In this document: one piece after another, positions 46,702-56,090 of the stretch | How the letters are laid out: each line of letters begins with the position of its first letter | How positions within the stretch are numbered: position 1 is the first letter of the stretch | Assembly (NCBI RefSeq): GCF_013368755.1 | Contig: NC_049563.1 | Coordinates: 1-64,000 of the forward strand | Length of the DNA stretch: 64,000 nucleotides | From: Talaromyces rugulosus | Taxonomy: Eukaryota > Ascomycota > Eurotiomycetes > Eurotiales > Trichocomaceae | Direction of reading: 5' to 3' | Notes under the pieces: model-generated | Seen by the model: the letters and a program-made list of their open reading frames with translations, nothing else | Told to the model about the DNA's origin: nothing | Database searches by the model: none | Translations under genes and position numbers: made by a program

Positions 46702-47343
46702 TTAAATCTTCTCAAGGACAACCAATGTTGCTTTGTCGCCCGCTCCCTTTCTATAGTCCTTGATCTCCACATTAACGACTTTTAGAAGACCTTCCGCCTC
46801 TAGTTTTTCGATTTCAGCTTTATAACCCCCTGATTTCCATATCTTATTAAGTATTGTTGCAACGATCAGCCCATTTTTCATGGTAACCCTAACAAATTCT
46901 CTCAAGGCAGGGTCAGGACCGACATGACCCTCAGTGAAGGTACCAGCGCATGTCACTATATCATATGATTCGTCTGGTTTCTCGATCTTTTGAGTCAAGT
47001 CCCCGAGAACAAGATCTCGATATACACCGGTCTGTCTTGCCACTTTGAGCATAGCTGGCGACAAGTCAATGCCATCAATAGTCACTGTAAGAGACTGTGA
47101 AAGGGCTTCTCCAACAAGGCCAGTCCCACAGCCAGCATCCAGGATCGGTCCCCTAGGGTGGATTTTCCACTTGAGAGCGGCTTCGGCGACCAAGACCGGG
47201 GCCACATAATTTTGAGACGCGTCTGCTAGGTGATCGTTGTAAGTGGCGGCCCATTCGTGGTAGAGTGCCATGCAGTCTTCAGTACTGTGACTGGCACGGG
47301 CTCGGGCGAGGAGGGCGTTTTCAGCTGAGATTTGGATTGTCAT
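46702..47343 (-). CDS. Class I SAM-dependent methyltransferase
   Basis: The 213-aa protein starts at the ATG at 47343 (MTIQISAENALLARARASHS). Upstream sequence in frame stays open to 47544 but reads like leader rather than protein, and family members begin here. The SAM-binding motif I is ILDAGCGTG (residues 67-75), followed by IDGIDLSPAMLKVA (acidic loop), LVLGDLTQ and DIVTCAGTFTEGHV. The order matches the Williams-Beuren (WBSCR27-like) methyltransferase group common in fungal genomes. It is cytosolic with no signal peptide. Substrate unknown; with the ammonia-lyase 1.4 kb away, a phenylpropanoid-type acid or its product is possible but not shown. Confidence 0.88.
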   Translation of the reverse strand: MTIQISAENALLARARASHSTEDCMALYHEWAATYNDHLADASQNYVAPVLVAEAALKWKIHPRGPILDAGCGTGLVGEALSQSLTVTIDGIDLSPAMLKVARQTGVYRDLVLGDLTQKIEKPDESYDIVTCAGTFTEGHVGPDPALREFVRVTMKNGLIVATILNKIWKSGGYKAEIEKLEAEGLLKVVNVEIKDYRKGAGDKATLVVLEKI

Positions 47344-49549
47344 GATTGTAGTTTGAGCTTTGAAGGTGTCTATTCTAAAATGTGTGATAAAAGCACTCAG
47401 AGTATTAACTGATACAGGATGAACTACACTCTTTAAATAATTTTTAATTTGCCATCGTTTAAGCTTGACACATTCATACACGTACTGGATAGGTGTTGCT
47501 TCACATGGAAATGTCCGCATTTCCCCGTCCTTTTTCTGACGCACTGGGCACAGTTAATAACGCTAGAAGTAGCGTACCAGTAGTGCTTAGCTCCTCGATT
47601 GCGTCATGCTTCTTCCTTATTGGCCCAGTGTATGTTGCATGCAGCCTGCATTTGGAAATAGACAATGGTAGTATTTAATTTGAAGATATCTAAGATGTTA
47701 TGCCTTTGCGGGGTCGATAGCGTCAAAAGAGGATACCTACCGTGGCGCGATCTCTCAATAAGGAAACTGACTGCTACCTAGAGAATAGACCCCCTGCTGG
47801 CTGCACGCTGGTAACCTGACCAGTCTCCGCACGGATCCCCATTCTACTGTCGCTCTAAACAAGTTTGACGTTTCTCTTGACATCATTGTGCCTCAAAAAG
47901 AGCATGGGGTTAGATTGGCGTTGGGGAAATATGTTGAGCAGCTATTAACTCAAGTATTCCGAACTCGGGATTGTGGATTACTGGCTTCTGGTCTCTATGG
48001 GTGTATGTGATTGTCTTGGTTTACCTGTCTCATTCAGCAAGATGGAACTTAATAACATAACGTCAAAGACAATAAAAGACAATACGATTTGATATAGGTT
48101 AATGATATTGAGGCTGCAACATCTTGCCGCACCGAAACCATGTAAATACGTTGTTGTTAACAATGGGTTGTTTATTGCTGAGGGCTGCGGAACTATCGAA
48201 ACTCAAATCTATATTGCGTTTGCGGCGCTGACGAGAATAAATGCGTCATAATATTTCTCAGAAGCACCAATCTCCACGAGTTTGGGTTATCGATGTAGCT
48301 AATATGTGTGGCTCTCCATAGGGCAGGGGTGGTTGGCACACGGGGGATTCTAGATTCATGCGCCAATGTAGTCTTTGTGCAGGGGACATACTAATCCACA
48401 AATCAACCTTCCATCGTCTGGTTTCAGTAGGTGGCACTGACTTGATCGTCACCCGAGATTTAGCGAAATTGAGAAAGGACTGCGGGGATTAATCAACTTT
48501 AGATAATGAATTAACATAATGTTTACACCTGGTCATGTTACTTAGGTAGGCATCTATAATGTGCCCGCGGTCATCTTATAAGGTTGGCCGTGCAAATATA
48601 CACTATTCCTCTTAAGACACCTGTCCAATTTTCTCCTCAAAAGCCTAAGCATTTTATTTTTATTGTTTATTTACGCAACCCAGGACGCTATCCGGCACAC
48701 CCGCATTATAGGGAGGCATATCCACGCCACAGCTTCCCTCTAAAATGTCGTTATTTTCGAGAGCAAGTTGCAACAGGCATAAAGCCTATATCTATAATGT
48801 ATCTTAGGAAAAGAATTCTAAAATTTATTAATGTTTTATATACGGTAATAATATATTTTTAAAAATGTTGATAATGTAGTGGTGGCCAGGGGAACTCGCT
48901 AAAGATGGAAACTAGTAAAAGCGTGCGCGACTTCGCCAGAATCTAACAGCATGCAGTACATATGTAGTCCTTGTAAGTAGTGCATTTTAAATCACCTTAG
49001 CGAAAGCCTTTAATATTGAACTATACCCACTACTAATAAGGCTTCAAGTAGAACAACTACTTAAAAAACAACTGCAGTTTAAATCTACACTAAACTAGTG
49101 GATATTATATCAATCCACCTATACGAATAGCAATCTAGCAATAAGATAAACCTTAGATAATTTACCTTTATAGACATATATATCTTAGAAATATTTTAAT
49201 TTGTTTGTTAAAATCAAACAAAGAGCTATTAGATATTTATTAGAATGGGAATAAAACTTATTATAAGTATTATGTATACTAATATCTTTAACCTTTAATA
49301 ATATAATAATAAAATGGTGAAAATGAGTCCATAGCAGAGGCTACATGTACTAGCTAGCACTAACTTATTCTAATCTTTTATAAAATTTAGGACACCGAAC
49401 GCTCTTTCGATATTCTTAATGTGAGGATGCTAAAACATGCTAATTCTATAACACCTGTAATTATGGAACTACACTTATGCATATAGTTGCTAAAAGATTG
49501 GAAGCGAATTTGGATTGTTCGTAGGGATCTCGTGAAGCCAACAAGGGAA
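47344..49549. other. Intergenic region before the retrotransposon
   Basis: AT-rich and without a supported gene; short ORFs (48258-48452, 48584-48862) lack motifs. The bases at 49550-49554 form the left target-site duplicate of the element. Confidence 0.5.
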
Positions 49550-49554
49550 GTAAG
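49550..49554. repeat. Target-site duplication GTAAG, left
   Basis: GTAAG directly precedes the 5' LTR and recurs directly after the 3' LTR at 57335-57339: a 5-bp duplication as expected for Ty3/Gypsy integrases. Confidence 0.92.
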
Positions 49555-49700
49555 TGTCATAAGAATCGTGAACGCTCAGCCAATCGATAAGTAGCGGACG
49601 CTACTTACATAAGCAAGCTGCCTGAAACTCCTATGGAGTAGACTTGCTAATTGTAGGAACGAAGACGGAAGTGACTACACGAGAACTCACGTGATCTGGA

Positions 49701-49875
49701 CAGTGCAGATGCACTGGTTTAGTGAAGACACACCAGGTGGACATACACCCTAAATGGTGCGGCTGCACCATTTCCGTGCAAATACACTTAGTGCAGAACC
49801 ACCTACCCTGTGCGAGTACACCCGGTGCGGATGCACCCCAGCGGTGCGCATGCACCATGTCAGTGGAAGTGCACC
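49701..49875. repeat. Cluster of palindromes in LTR U3
   Basis: Several short dyads share the frame GGTGCnnnTGCACC: CAGTGCAGATGCACTG (49701-49716), GGTGCGGCTGCACC (49756-49769), GGTGCGGATGCACC (49824-49837) and GGTGCGCATGCACC (49843-49856), with partial copies around them. The same cluster is in the 3' LTR (56824-56998). They lie 130-290 bp upstream of the TATA box and may be factor-binding sites or hairpins. Confidence 0.8.
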
Positions 49876-49986
49876 ATGGCACGTGACTATGCAGGGAACA
49901 TAGCCAAACATAGCCAGACTATGTTTGGATATGTCAACAACATAGCCAACAGAGCATCGACTATGCTCGCTATGTTTAGGATCAGC

Positions 49987-49993
49987 TATATAA
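49987..49993 (+). promoter_or_regulatory. LTR TATA box
   Basis: TATATAA in AGCTATATAAGG, about 40 bp before GTGTTTTAT (50028), the predicted transcript start if the element self-primes. Confidence 0.65.
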
Positions 49994-50211
49994 GGACACT
50001 CATTTACCATCATGTATCTAGCTCATTGTGTTTTATTCTCTCAAGCAAATAGCATATTACTATTACTCTTCAACATACTTTGCAGCCTATCATTGCGATA
50101 GTACTCTACTTATCCTAGGATTGCCTTACACAACGTTCTCATCTTGTCTTCTGTTAGCAGAATACCCACCCCGATTCACATCTTGGTGACGAGTTGTTGA
50201 ACCGATTGACA

Positions 50212-50220
50212 ATAAAACAC
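50212..50220 (+). promoter_or_regulatory. Putative self-priming primer-binding site
   Basis: No TGG-type tRNA binding site follows the 5' LTR. Instead ATAAAACAC is the exact reverse complement of GTGTTTTAT at 50028-50036 inside the LTR, a position suited to the start of the transcript. Counting the last LTR base, ten bases pair. This is the arrangement of Tf1-type elements, where the folded 5' end of the mRNA primes reverse transcription. Confidence 0.55.
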
Positions 50221-50280
50221 CCTCATAACACGAAGTTTTGAGAACTAGGTAAGCAATCAAACCTTACTAACGAGCTAATC

Positions 50281-53200
50281 ATGGCAGGAAATAGCAATGC
50301 ACCAGCAGCAGGACCGGCAACTCCGCGCCCACCTGCAAGACAAGCAAGACCAGTCGATCAAGACAGTGACGATGAACCCGACGAGCAAACCCAGCAAAGA
50401 TTCACCACGTTGGAAAGAGTCATCGATCAAATGAATGAACACATTCAAAGACTGCAAGCTGCAATCGCTGAAAGAGACGATCATGTCAACCAACTCGAAG
50501 CTCAAGTCATGGCTATACCACCTGGCGAAGCTGGAACAGCCGGCAACAGGGTCAAACTACCAAAACCCATGACCTTCGACGGAACTAGATCTAAGTTGAA
50601 GACATTTTTGGTCAACATGGAAATGCATATCGAAGCCAACCAGATCACCCATGACAAAAAGAAAATGATCTTTGTGGCATCATGCTTTACCGATGCAGCA
50701 GCAGAATGGATACAACCCATGCTAAGTGAATTGTACACTACCGACAGAAGTAGTTGGGGGACTATCACCAGGGAACTGTTTTCGAACTACGGCATGTTCA
50801 AACAGAAACTTGGAGAAGCGTTCGGAAACATCGACGAGCTACGGACCGCGGAAAGACAACTAAGATACCTACGACAGACCGGATCCGCTCAGCAGTTGGC
50901 AACCAAATTCCGACAGATAGTAACACCACTACACTATGATGATGCTATTCAAATCGCAACCTTTGAGAACATGCTCAAGGAAGAAGTCCAGACGGAACTC
51001 ATCAAACTCGACCGACCCGACAACATTGACAGATTCATTGAGATGGCGGTCAAGATTGACAACAAACTGTTCGAGATCAAACAGAAGCGACAGGAGTTTC
51101 AGAGATGGAAGAAAGTTGGAGGATTCCCTCAGTATGCCAACACATCGGCAAAGCGAGGAACCCAATACGACAAGGACGGCGATGTCAAGATGCAGCTCAA
51201 CAACGTGATCAGTAAGGAAGAAATGGCCAAGCGCAAGGAAAACAAAGCTTGTTACAAGTGCGGACGAAAAGGACACTTTGCACGACAGTGTCGATCAGGG
51301 CAAAACAAACAGAACGGTAACGTCAGCCCTCAAAAAATAACAACAGTCCATCAACAAGTTGCGGCCATACACCAGACAATTGTGACCCCCTCGGACAGTG
51401 AGGAGGAGGAGTCAGAAAATGAACAGGTCGACGAAGTCAAGGACTTCTGGGGACCGATACTAGAAAAGGAAATATACGAATCGCTCAAGAAATTCGAGCA
51501 AGAAGATAGCCCTGGGCAATCTAAGGGACGCCTCAGACAGAGTTCAGAAAGGGAACCACCCCAGGAAGAAGACGCTAACCCGGAAGAAGCGCAACCTCAC
51601 CTACGACGAGGTCAAGAGAAAGGACCGATCAGAGAACCTCGCAGAGAAGACCAATACAGCAAAACCGCTGGACGGCGTATTGATGACCTTTCATCAGGAA
51701 GTGAAAGCCGACACCCCCTGACGTTTCGAGACGGTGGAAAAGACAGAGAAGTTGACCACGAGGACTCGGATCGAGAATCAGACACCCCGCAACATTCACA
51801 GTTAACAAGAACAACAAACCTCAGAAGAGACGCCGCAAGGGCGATCGACCAAGCAAATGAAACAATCAGACTGTTCCAGAAACGACCACCAATCACAAAG
51901 AAAGAATGGGATTCAGTCCTAGGAACCAGCACGACGGTTCCAGGAATAAAAATTGAGATTCCAGAAACAAGCAAAGAAGAACTGAAAACAGACAGCGAAG
52001 ACTCCGAAACAACAGAAGAATTCCCTGAAATCGACTACGAAGAACCAAAACGAGAATGCAGTTGCAAACCACCCAAACCAGTATGTTGGGAAGACTCTAT
52101 TCAGACATACCGACAACACATCCTCGAATGCGAAAAATGCCACGAGTGGACATTTCACAAATGCGATATGCACGGAAAAAAGAACATCGCACTCGCAAAC
52201 GAATTCGAATACGTCTCACTCACCAAAGGAACACGGTTGTGCCACCCGATGCTTGGGCATACCGAAAGATGTTCATGCATGTACTACCCACAATATGGAG
52301 GACACCATCACAAGAAAATACACTGGACGCAATGCTATGAGTCAAAATGTCCGACTCACCTCGAAGAAAAGGAAAAGAACAAATGGAAGCCAACGGCACC
52401 GATGATCATCTATCAACCCATCCCGGACTGCCCGAAGGGCTGGAACGAATGTTGGTGCTACGCAGAAGAAATTTGGCACCCTTTCCATAATAGCATCGAA
52501 ACTGACCAGTGCTACGCGAAAAAATGTCCATACCACGAAGGACGAGTCATCTACACCGATGAAGACTGGACCGAAATTGTTCTATCACAGAAACGATACC
52601 TTGAGAGGCACAGAAAGGGACACCACCTTATTGCCACAACTATCAAGACAGGAGAAACTGTGATCATTATCAAGGGAACAATCAACGGACACGAAGCCAA
52701 ACTACTCCTCGACTCGGGAGCATCAACGAACTACATTAGCGAAGCATACGTCAAGAAAAACAGGATCCAAACGCACGAGACAAACCTATGGCATACTGTA
52801 CAAAATTTTGAAGGACAAATCACGATCGAAGGATTCGTACGACGAACTGGAAACATCACACTCAAATCAGGAGAACACGAAGAAAGCATCCAACTGGATT
52901 TAAGTCCGTTCGAGCGAAAGGATTTCGACATTATACTCGGAATGACGTGGCTACGGAAACATAATCCTGTCATTGACTGGAAACACGAGACGGTGTCAAT
53001 AGACCTGAAAACGCTGCAAACAGAGCAGATGGGGATCAAGCCGAACCAGCAGTTGAAGGTGAAACATGCTGAAGAAATAAACGAAATAGGCCGACAAATT
53101 GAAACACGAAAGAAACCAAAAGAAATCTACGAAAAAGAACTAAAGGAAGTGCTCGACAAGCTACCAGAAAAATATCGGGACTTTACCGAATTATTTGTGA

Positions 53201-54630
53201 AGAAAGAATATCGACTACCACAACACGAAACAGAATACGAAGCAGAGATACCGCTCAAGGAAGGAGCACAAGTACCACAAGTGAAGCAACGACAAATCTC
53301 ACAAGATGAACTCCGAACTACTAAGGAATTCATTGAGAAATTCTTAGCAGCCGGTTACATCAGAGAATCAAAAGCAAAGGCTTCTGCACAAGCAATGTTT
53401 GTACCAAAACGCGACGGATCACCACGAATGGTCATCGACTACCGAAAATTAAACAATATGACCGAAGACGACGCAAACAAAGCACCACACCAGGAACAGA
53501 AGAGAGATTTATTGCAAGGCGCAAAAATCATGACAATGTTCGACGTTGAATGGGGATACTACAACCTACGAATGAAAAATGACGACATCTGGAAAACAGC
53601 ATTCCTTACAGACTTGGGACTGTACGAATGGCTAGTAGCGCCTATGGGACTCAAACGGCTACCAGCAGAATTCGCGAGGTTTATGACCCACATCCTACGG
53701 GAATACCTTAACCTCTTCGTTGCAGTATACTTCGATGATGTTATAGTCTACTCAAAAGACCCCAAGGAACACGATAACCATGTACGACTGGTTATGACAA
53801 AACTCATGGAAGCAGGATTAACTCTCAAAATCAAGAAGTGTGAATTCGACACCACACGAGTCAACTACCTAGGAATGGTATATACAACAAACGGACTAGA
53901 AATACCGAAAGAGAAATTAGACGCTATCCTCGAATGGCCAACTCCAACGAACGTCCACGACGTACAATCTTTTCTTGGAGCCAGCGGATACGTTCGACGA
54001 TATCTTGAGAAATACTCAGACGTTACAACACCAATGACAGAATTGCTGAAAAAAGACGAACCATTCGATTGGACAGCAAGAAGACAACGATCTTTTGAAA
54101 ACGTTAAAGAACTCGTTAAAATTGCGCCAATATTACAACTGTTTAACCCAGAATTACAAAGCATTCTACGAACAGACGCATCTGGATATGCTCTTGGAGC
54201 AATCCATGAACAAATCAATGAAAAAGGAGAAACGCAGATTGTCGCATTCTACTCGAGAAAGTTTACATCGGCGGAAGTTAACTACGACGTCCACGACCGA
54301 GAATTACTCGCGATAGTTCAAGCATTTCGACAATGGCGGCACTATCTCCAAGGAGCAAAACATGAAGTAATCGTCAAAAGCGATCATCACAATTTGAAGT
54401 ACTTCACGACAACAAAAGAATTATCTGGAAGACAAATACGATGGGCCGAAGAACTAGCCAAATTCAATTACAGGATTGAACATATTCCAGGAAAACAAAA
54501 TGCAGCAGCAGACGCATTAAGCAGACGACCAGATTACGCAATCGGGATAGAACCCCCAAGACAAACATTCTGCAAGAAGAATCAGGAGTTCTACGCCACA
54601 ATCACAATGCGATCATTGCGACCGCAATAA
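50281..54630 (+). CDS. Gag-Pol polyprotein, part 1: Gag, protease, reverse transcriptase, RNase H
   Basis: 1,449 codons. The Gag region ends in a zinc knuckle CYKCGRKGHFARQC (CX2CX4HX4C, residue about 324). A long charged linker leads to a Cys/His-rich segment (about 592-748). The aspartic protease motif LLLDSGAS (about 811), the RT with catalytic YFDDV (about 1151) and RNase H starting RTDASGYALG (about 1298) follow, the last with HNLKYFTT and the chromovirus-type HIPGKQNAAADALSRR. It is translated as one frame without a Gag/Pol break, as in Tf1-like elements. The frame ends at a TAA (54628-54630) just past RNase H. The spacer expected before integrase continues in the -1 frame, so a one-base loss or a frameshift lies at about 54552-54630, most likely in the C5 run at 54552-54556. 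ATG at 50281 is the first after the LTR. Confidence 0.95.
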   Translation: MAGNSNAPAAGPATPRPPARQARPVDQDSDDEPDEQTQQRFTTLERVIDQMNEHIQRLQAAIAERDDHVNQLEAQVMAIPPGEAGTAGNRVKLPKPMTFDGTRSKLKTFLVNMEMHIEANQITHDKKKMIFVASCFTDAAAEWIQPMLSELYTTDRSSWGTITRELFSNYGMFKQKLGEAFGNIDELRTAERQLRYLRQTGSAQQLATKFRQIVTPLHYDDAIQIATFENMLKEEVQTELIKLDRPDNIDRFIEMAVKIDNKLFEIKQKRQEFQRWKKVGGFPQYANTSAKRGTQYDKDGDVKMQLNNVISKEEMAKRKENKACYKCGRKGHFARQCRSGQNKQNGNVSPQKITTVHQQVAAIHQTIVTPSDSEEEESENEQVDEVKDFWGPILEKEIYESLKKFEQEDSPGQSKGRLRQSSEREPPQEEDANPEEAQPHLRRGQEKGPIREPRREDQYSKTAGRRIDDLSSGSESRHPLTFRDGGKDREVDHEDSDRESDTPQHSQLTRTTNLRRDAARAIDQANETIRLFQKRPPITKKEWDSVLGTSTTVPGIKIEIPETSKEELKTDSEDSETTEEFPEIDYEEPKRECSCKPPKPVCWEDSIQTYRQHILECEKCHEWTFHKCDMHGKKNIALANEFEYVSLTKGTRLCHPMLGHTERCSCMYYPQYGGHHHKKIHWTQCYESKCPTHLEEKEKNKWKPTAPMIIYQPIPDCPKGWNECWCYAEEIWHPFHNSIETDQCYAKKCPYHEGRVIYTDEDWTEIVLSQKRYLERHRKGHHLIATTIKTGETVIIIKGTINGHEAKLLLDSGASTNYISEAYVKKNRIQTHETNLWHTVQNFEGQITIEGFVRRTGNITLKSGEHEESIQLDLSPFERKDFDIILGMTWLRKHNPVIDWKHETVSIDLKTLQTEQMGIKPNQQLKVKHAEEINEIGRQIETRKKPKEIYEKELKEVLDKLPEKYRDFTELFVKKEYRLPQHETEYEAEIPLKEGAQVPQVKQRQISQDELRTTKEFIEKFLAAGYIRESKAKASAQAMFVPKRDGSPRMVIDYRKLNNMTEDDANKAPHQEQKRDLLQGAKIMTMFDVEWGYYNLRMKNDDIWKTAFLTDLGLYEWLVAPMGLKRLPAEFARFMTHILREYLNLFVAVYFDDVIVYSKDPKEHDNHVRLVMTKLMEAGLTLKIKKCEFDTTRVNYLGMVYTTNGLEIPKEKLDAILEWPTPTNVHDVQSFLGASGYVRRYLEKYSDVTTPMTELLKKDEPFDWTARRQRSFENVKELVKIAPILQLFNPELQSILRTDASGYALGAIHEQINEKGETQIVAFYSRKFTSAEVNYDVHDRELLAIVQAFRQWRHYLQGAKHEVIVKSDHHNLKYFTTTKELSGRQIRWAEELAKFNYRIEHIPGKQNAAADALSRRPDYAIGIEPPRQTFCKKNQEFYATITMRSLRPQ

Positions 54631-54662
54631 GAGTTGTTGACGATGATCCGTTCTACGAACGA

Positions 54663-56090
54663 ATGTATCGGGAAACCAACAAGGATCAAAAAATACAAGA
54701 AGAATTACAAGCCGGACAAGTTACGAAAAATGTTCAGAAAGGCTTAGCGATATGGAATGGAATGATCAGAGTACCGCAGAATATGACTACGGAAGTCATT
54801 CAGCGATACCACGATCCTCCAACAAAAGGACACCAAGGAGTTGAAAGGACAATCGAAATGATTACCCGAACATTCTACTTTCCTTATGTCCGAAAAAGGG
54901 TTGAGAATTACATCAGAAACTGCGACGAATGCAACAGAAACAAAGCAGTACACCACAAACCCTTTGGAAAAATGCAAATACCGGAAGTACCAGAAGAAGC
55001 ATGGAAAAGTATCACTGTTGACTTTATCCAAGGACTACCGCAGTCCAAGGACCCAGTAACAGGAATTACCTACACCGATGCCATGATAACAGTCGACCGA
55101 CTTACGAAATATGTTATCTTAGAACCAACACCAAAGGATATGACAGCAGAACAATGTGCAAAACTTATGTTACGAAAAGTTTTTGTATGGACCGGATTAC
55201 CAAACGAACTTATCACAGACCGAGACAAGTTGTTTACATCCAAATATTGGCAGACAATTGCAAAGGCATGCGGAATGCATCACAAGTTATCAACCGCGAA
55301 TCACCAACAGACTGATGGCCAGTCCGAGAGAATGATTCAAACAGTTGAACAGTATTTTCGACACTATTTAGATTGGGAACAAGACAATTGGGTAGAACTA
55401 CTACCATTAGCACAGTTCGCATTAAACAATGCAGAAAACGCTACGACAAAACAAGTTCCACATTTTGCGAATCTTGGACGACACCCAAGAATGACATGGT
55501 CTGAAGTACCACGAGAAGGATTATCCGAAGCCGCGATAATACAAGCCAACAAACTACAGGCACTCCATCAGACAATATCGAAAGACATCAAGTGGGCTGA
55601 AAACCGAATGAAGACCTACTACGACAAGAAGCGCGAGGACGCGCCAATCCTCAAAAAGGGGGAGAAAGTTTACTTACTACGACGAACAATTGGACAGAAA
55701 AAATTCAACATTCCAAGCAAGAGACCAAGCAACAAACTTGACGCTATCAAATACGGACCTTTCACAATTCAAGAAAAACTCGCTAACGACAATTACAAAC
55801 TCCGACTACCAGCAAGAATGAAAGTGCACCCAGTATTTCACATCTCATTATTGGAACCAACCGAAAACCCAGAAAACAGTAACGACGAAGCAACCGAGGA
55901 TGAATATGAAGTTGAAAACATTCTAAAGAGAAAGTTAGTGGAAGGAAGAATCTTTTACTTAGTCAGCTGGAAAGGATACGGACCGGAACACAACTCATGG
56001 GAACCAGTTAGGCACTTGAACTGCCCCGAAAAGATTCGAGCGTTTCGCCAGAAAGAAACTCGGAGAGGACGTGGTCGAACTCGTTGTTAG
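54663..56090 (+). CDS. Pol part 2: integrase with C-terminal chromodomain
   Basis: 475 codons from the first ATG, although the same frame is open further left to about 54555 and reads smoothly into it. The N-terminal HHCC zinc domain is seen in YHDPPTKGHQG and CDECNRNK. The DDE core is seen at VDFIQGLP, LITDRDKLF and QQTDGQSERM. The linker domain and a C-terminal chromodomain (YEVENILKRKLV, YLVSWKGYGPEHNSWEP) follow; chromodomains direct integration to histone-marked chromatin. With no ATG context of its own and a -1 relation to part 1, it was originally the continuation of the polyprotein. All catalytic residues are present. The last 83 bases overlap the antisense gene. Confidence 0.93.
   Translation: MYRETNKDQKIQEELQAGQVTKNVQKGLAIWNGMIRVPQNMTTEVIQRYHDPPTKGHQGVERTIEMITRTFYFPYVRKRVENYIRNCDECNRNKAVHHKPFGKMQIPEVPEEAWKSITVDFIQGLPQSKDPVTGITYTDAMITVDRLTKYVILEPTPKDMTAEQCAKLMLRKVFVWTGLPNELITDRDKLFTSKYWQTIAKACGMHHKLSTANHQQTDGQSERMIQTVEQYFRHYLDWEQDNWVELLPLAQFALNNAENATTKQVPHFANLGRHPRMTWSEVPREGLSEAAIIQANKLQALHQTISKDIKWAENRMKTYYDKKREDAPILKKGEKVYLLRRTIGQKKFNIPSKRPSNKLDAIKYGPFTIQEKLANDNYKLRLPARMKVHPVFHISLLEPTENPENSNDEATEDEYEVENILKRKLVEGRIFYLVSWKGYGPEHNSWEPVRHLNCPEKIRAFRQKETRRGRGRTRC

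Larger units (their letters stand above)
49555..50211 (+). repeat. 5' long terminal repeat
   Basis: 657 bp, from TGTCATAAGAATCG to CCGATTGACA. U3 contains a cluster of GGTGC-GCACC palindromes, an inverted repeat AAACATAG-CCAGA-CTATGTTT near 49910-49930 and a TATATAA box. It matches the copy at 56678-57334 throughout by inspection. Confidence 0.97.

Noticed and set aside
49631..50052. ORFs of 80-87 codons inside both LTRs
   Set aside because: They arise from the palindrome-rich U3 and have no protein features; identical copies merely reflect the LTR repeat.
54552..54630. Programmed -1 ribosomal frameshift at the C-run
   Set aside because: Gypsy elements place frameshifts between Gag and Pol, not between RNase H and integrase, and no clear X-XXY-YYZ heptamer with a downstream pseudoknot is seen; a base loss is simpler. 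It is kept as an open question in the findings.
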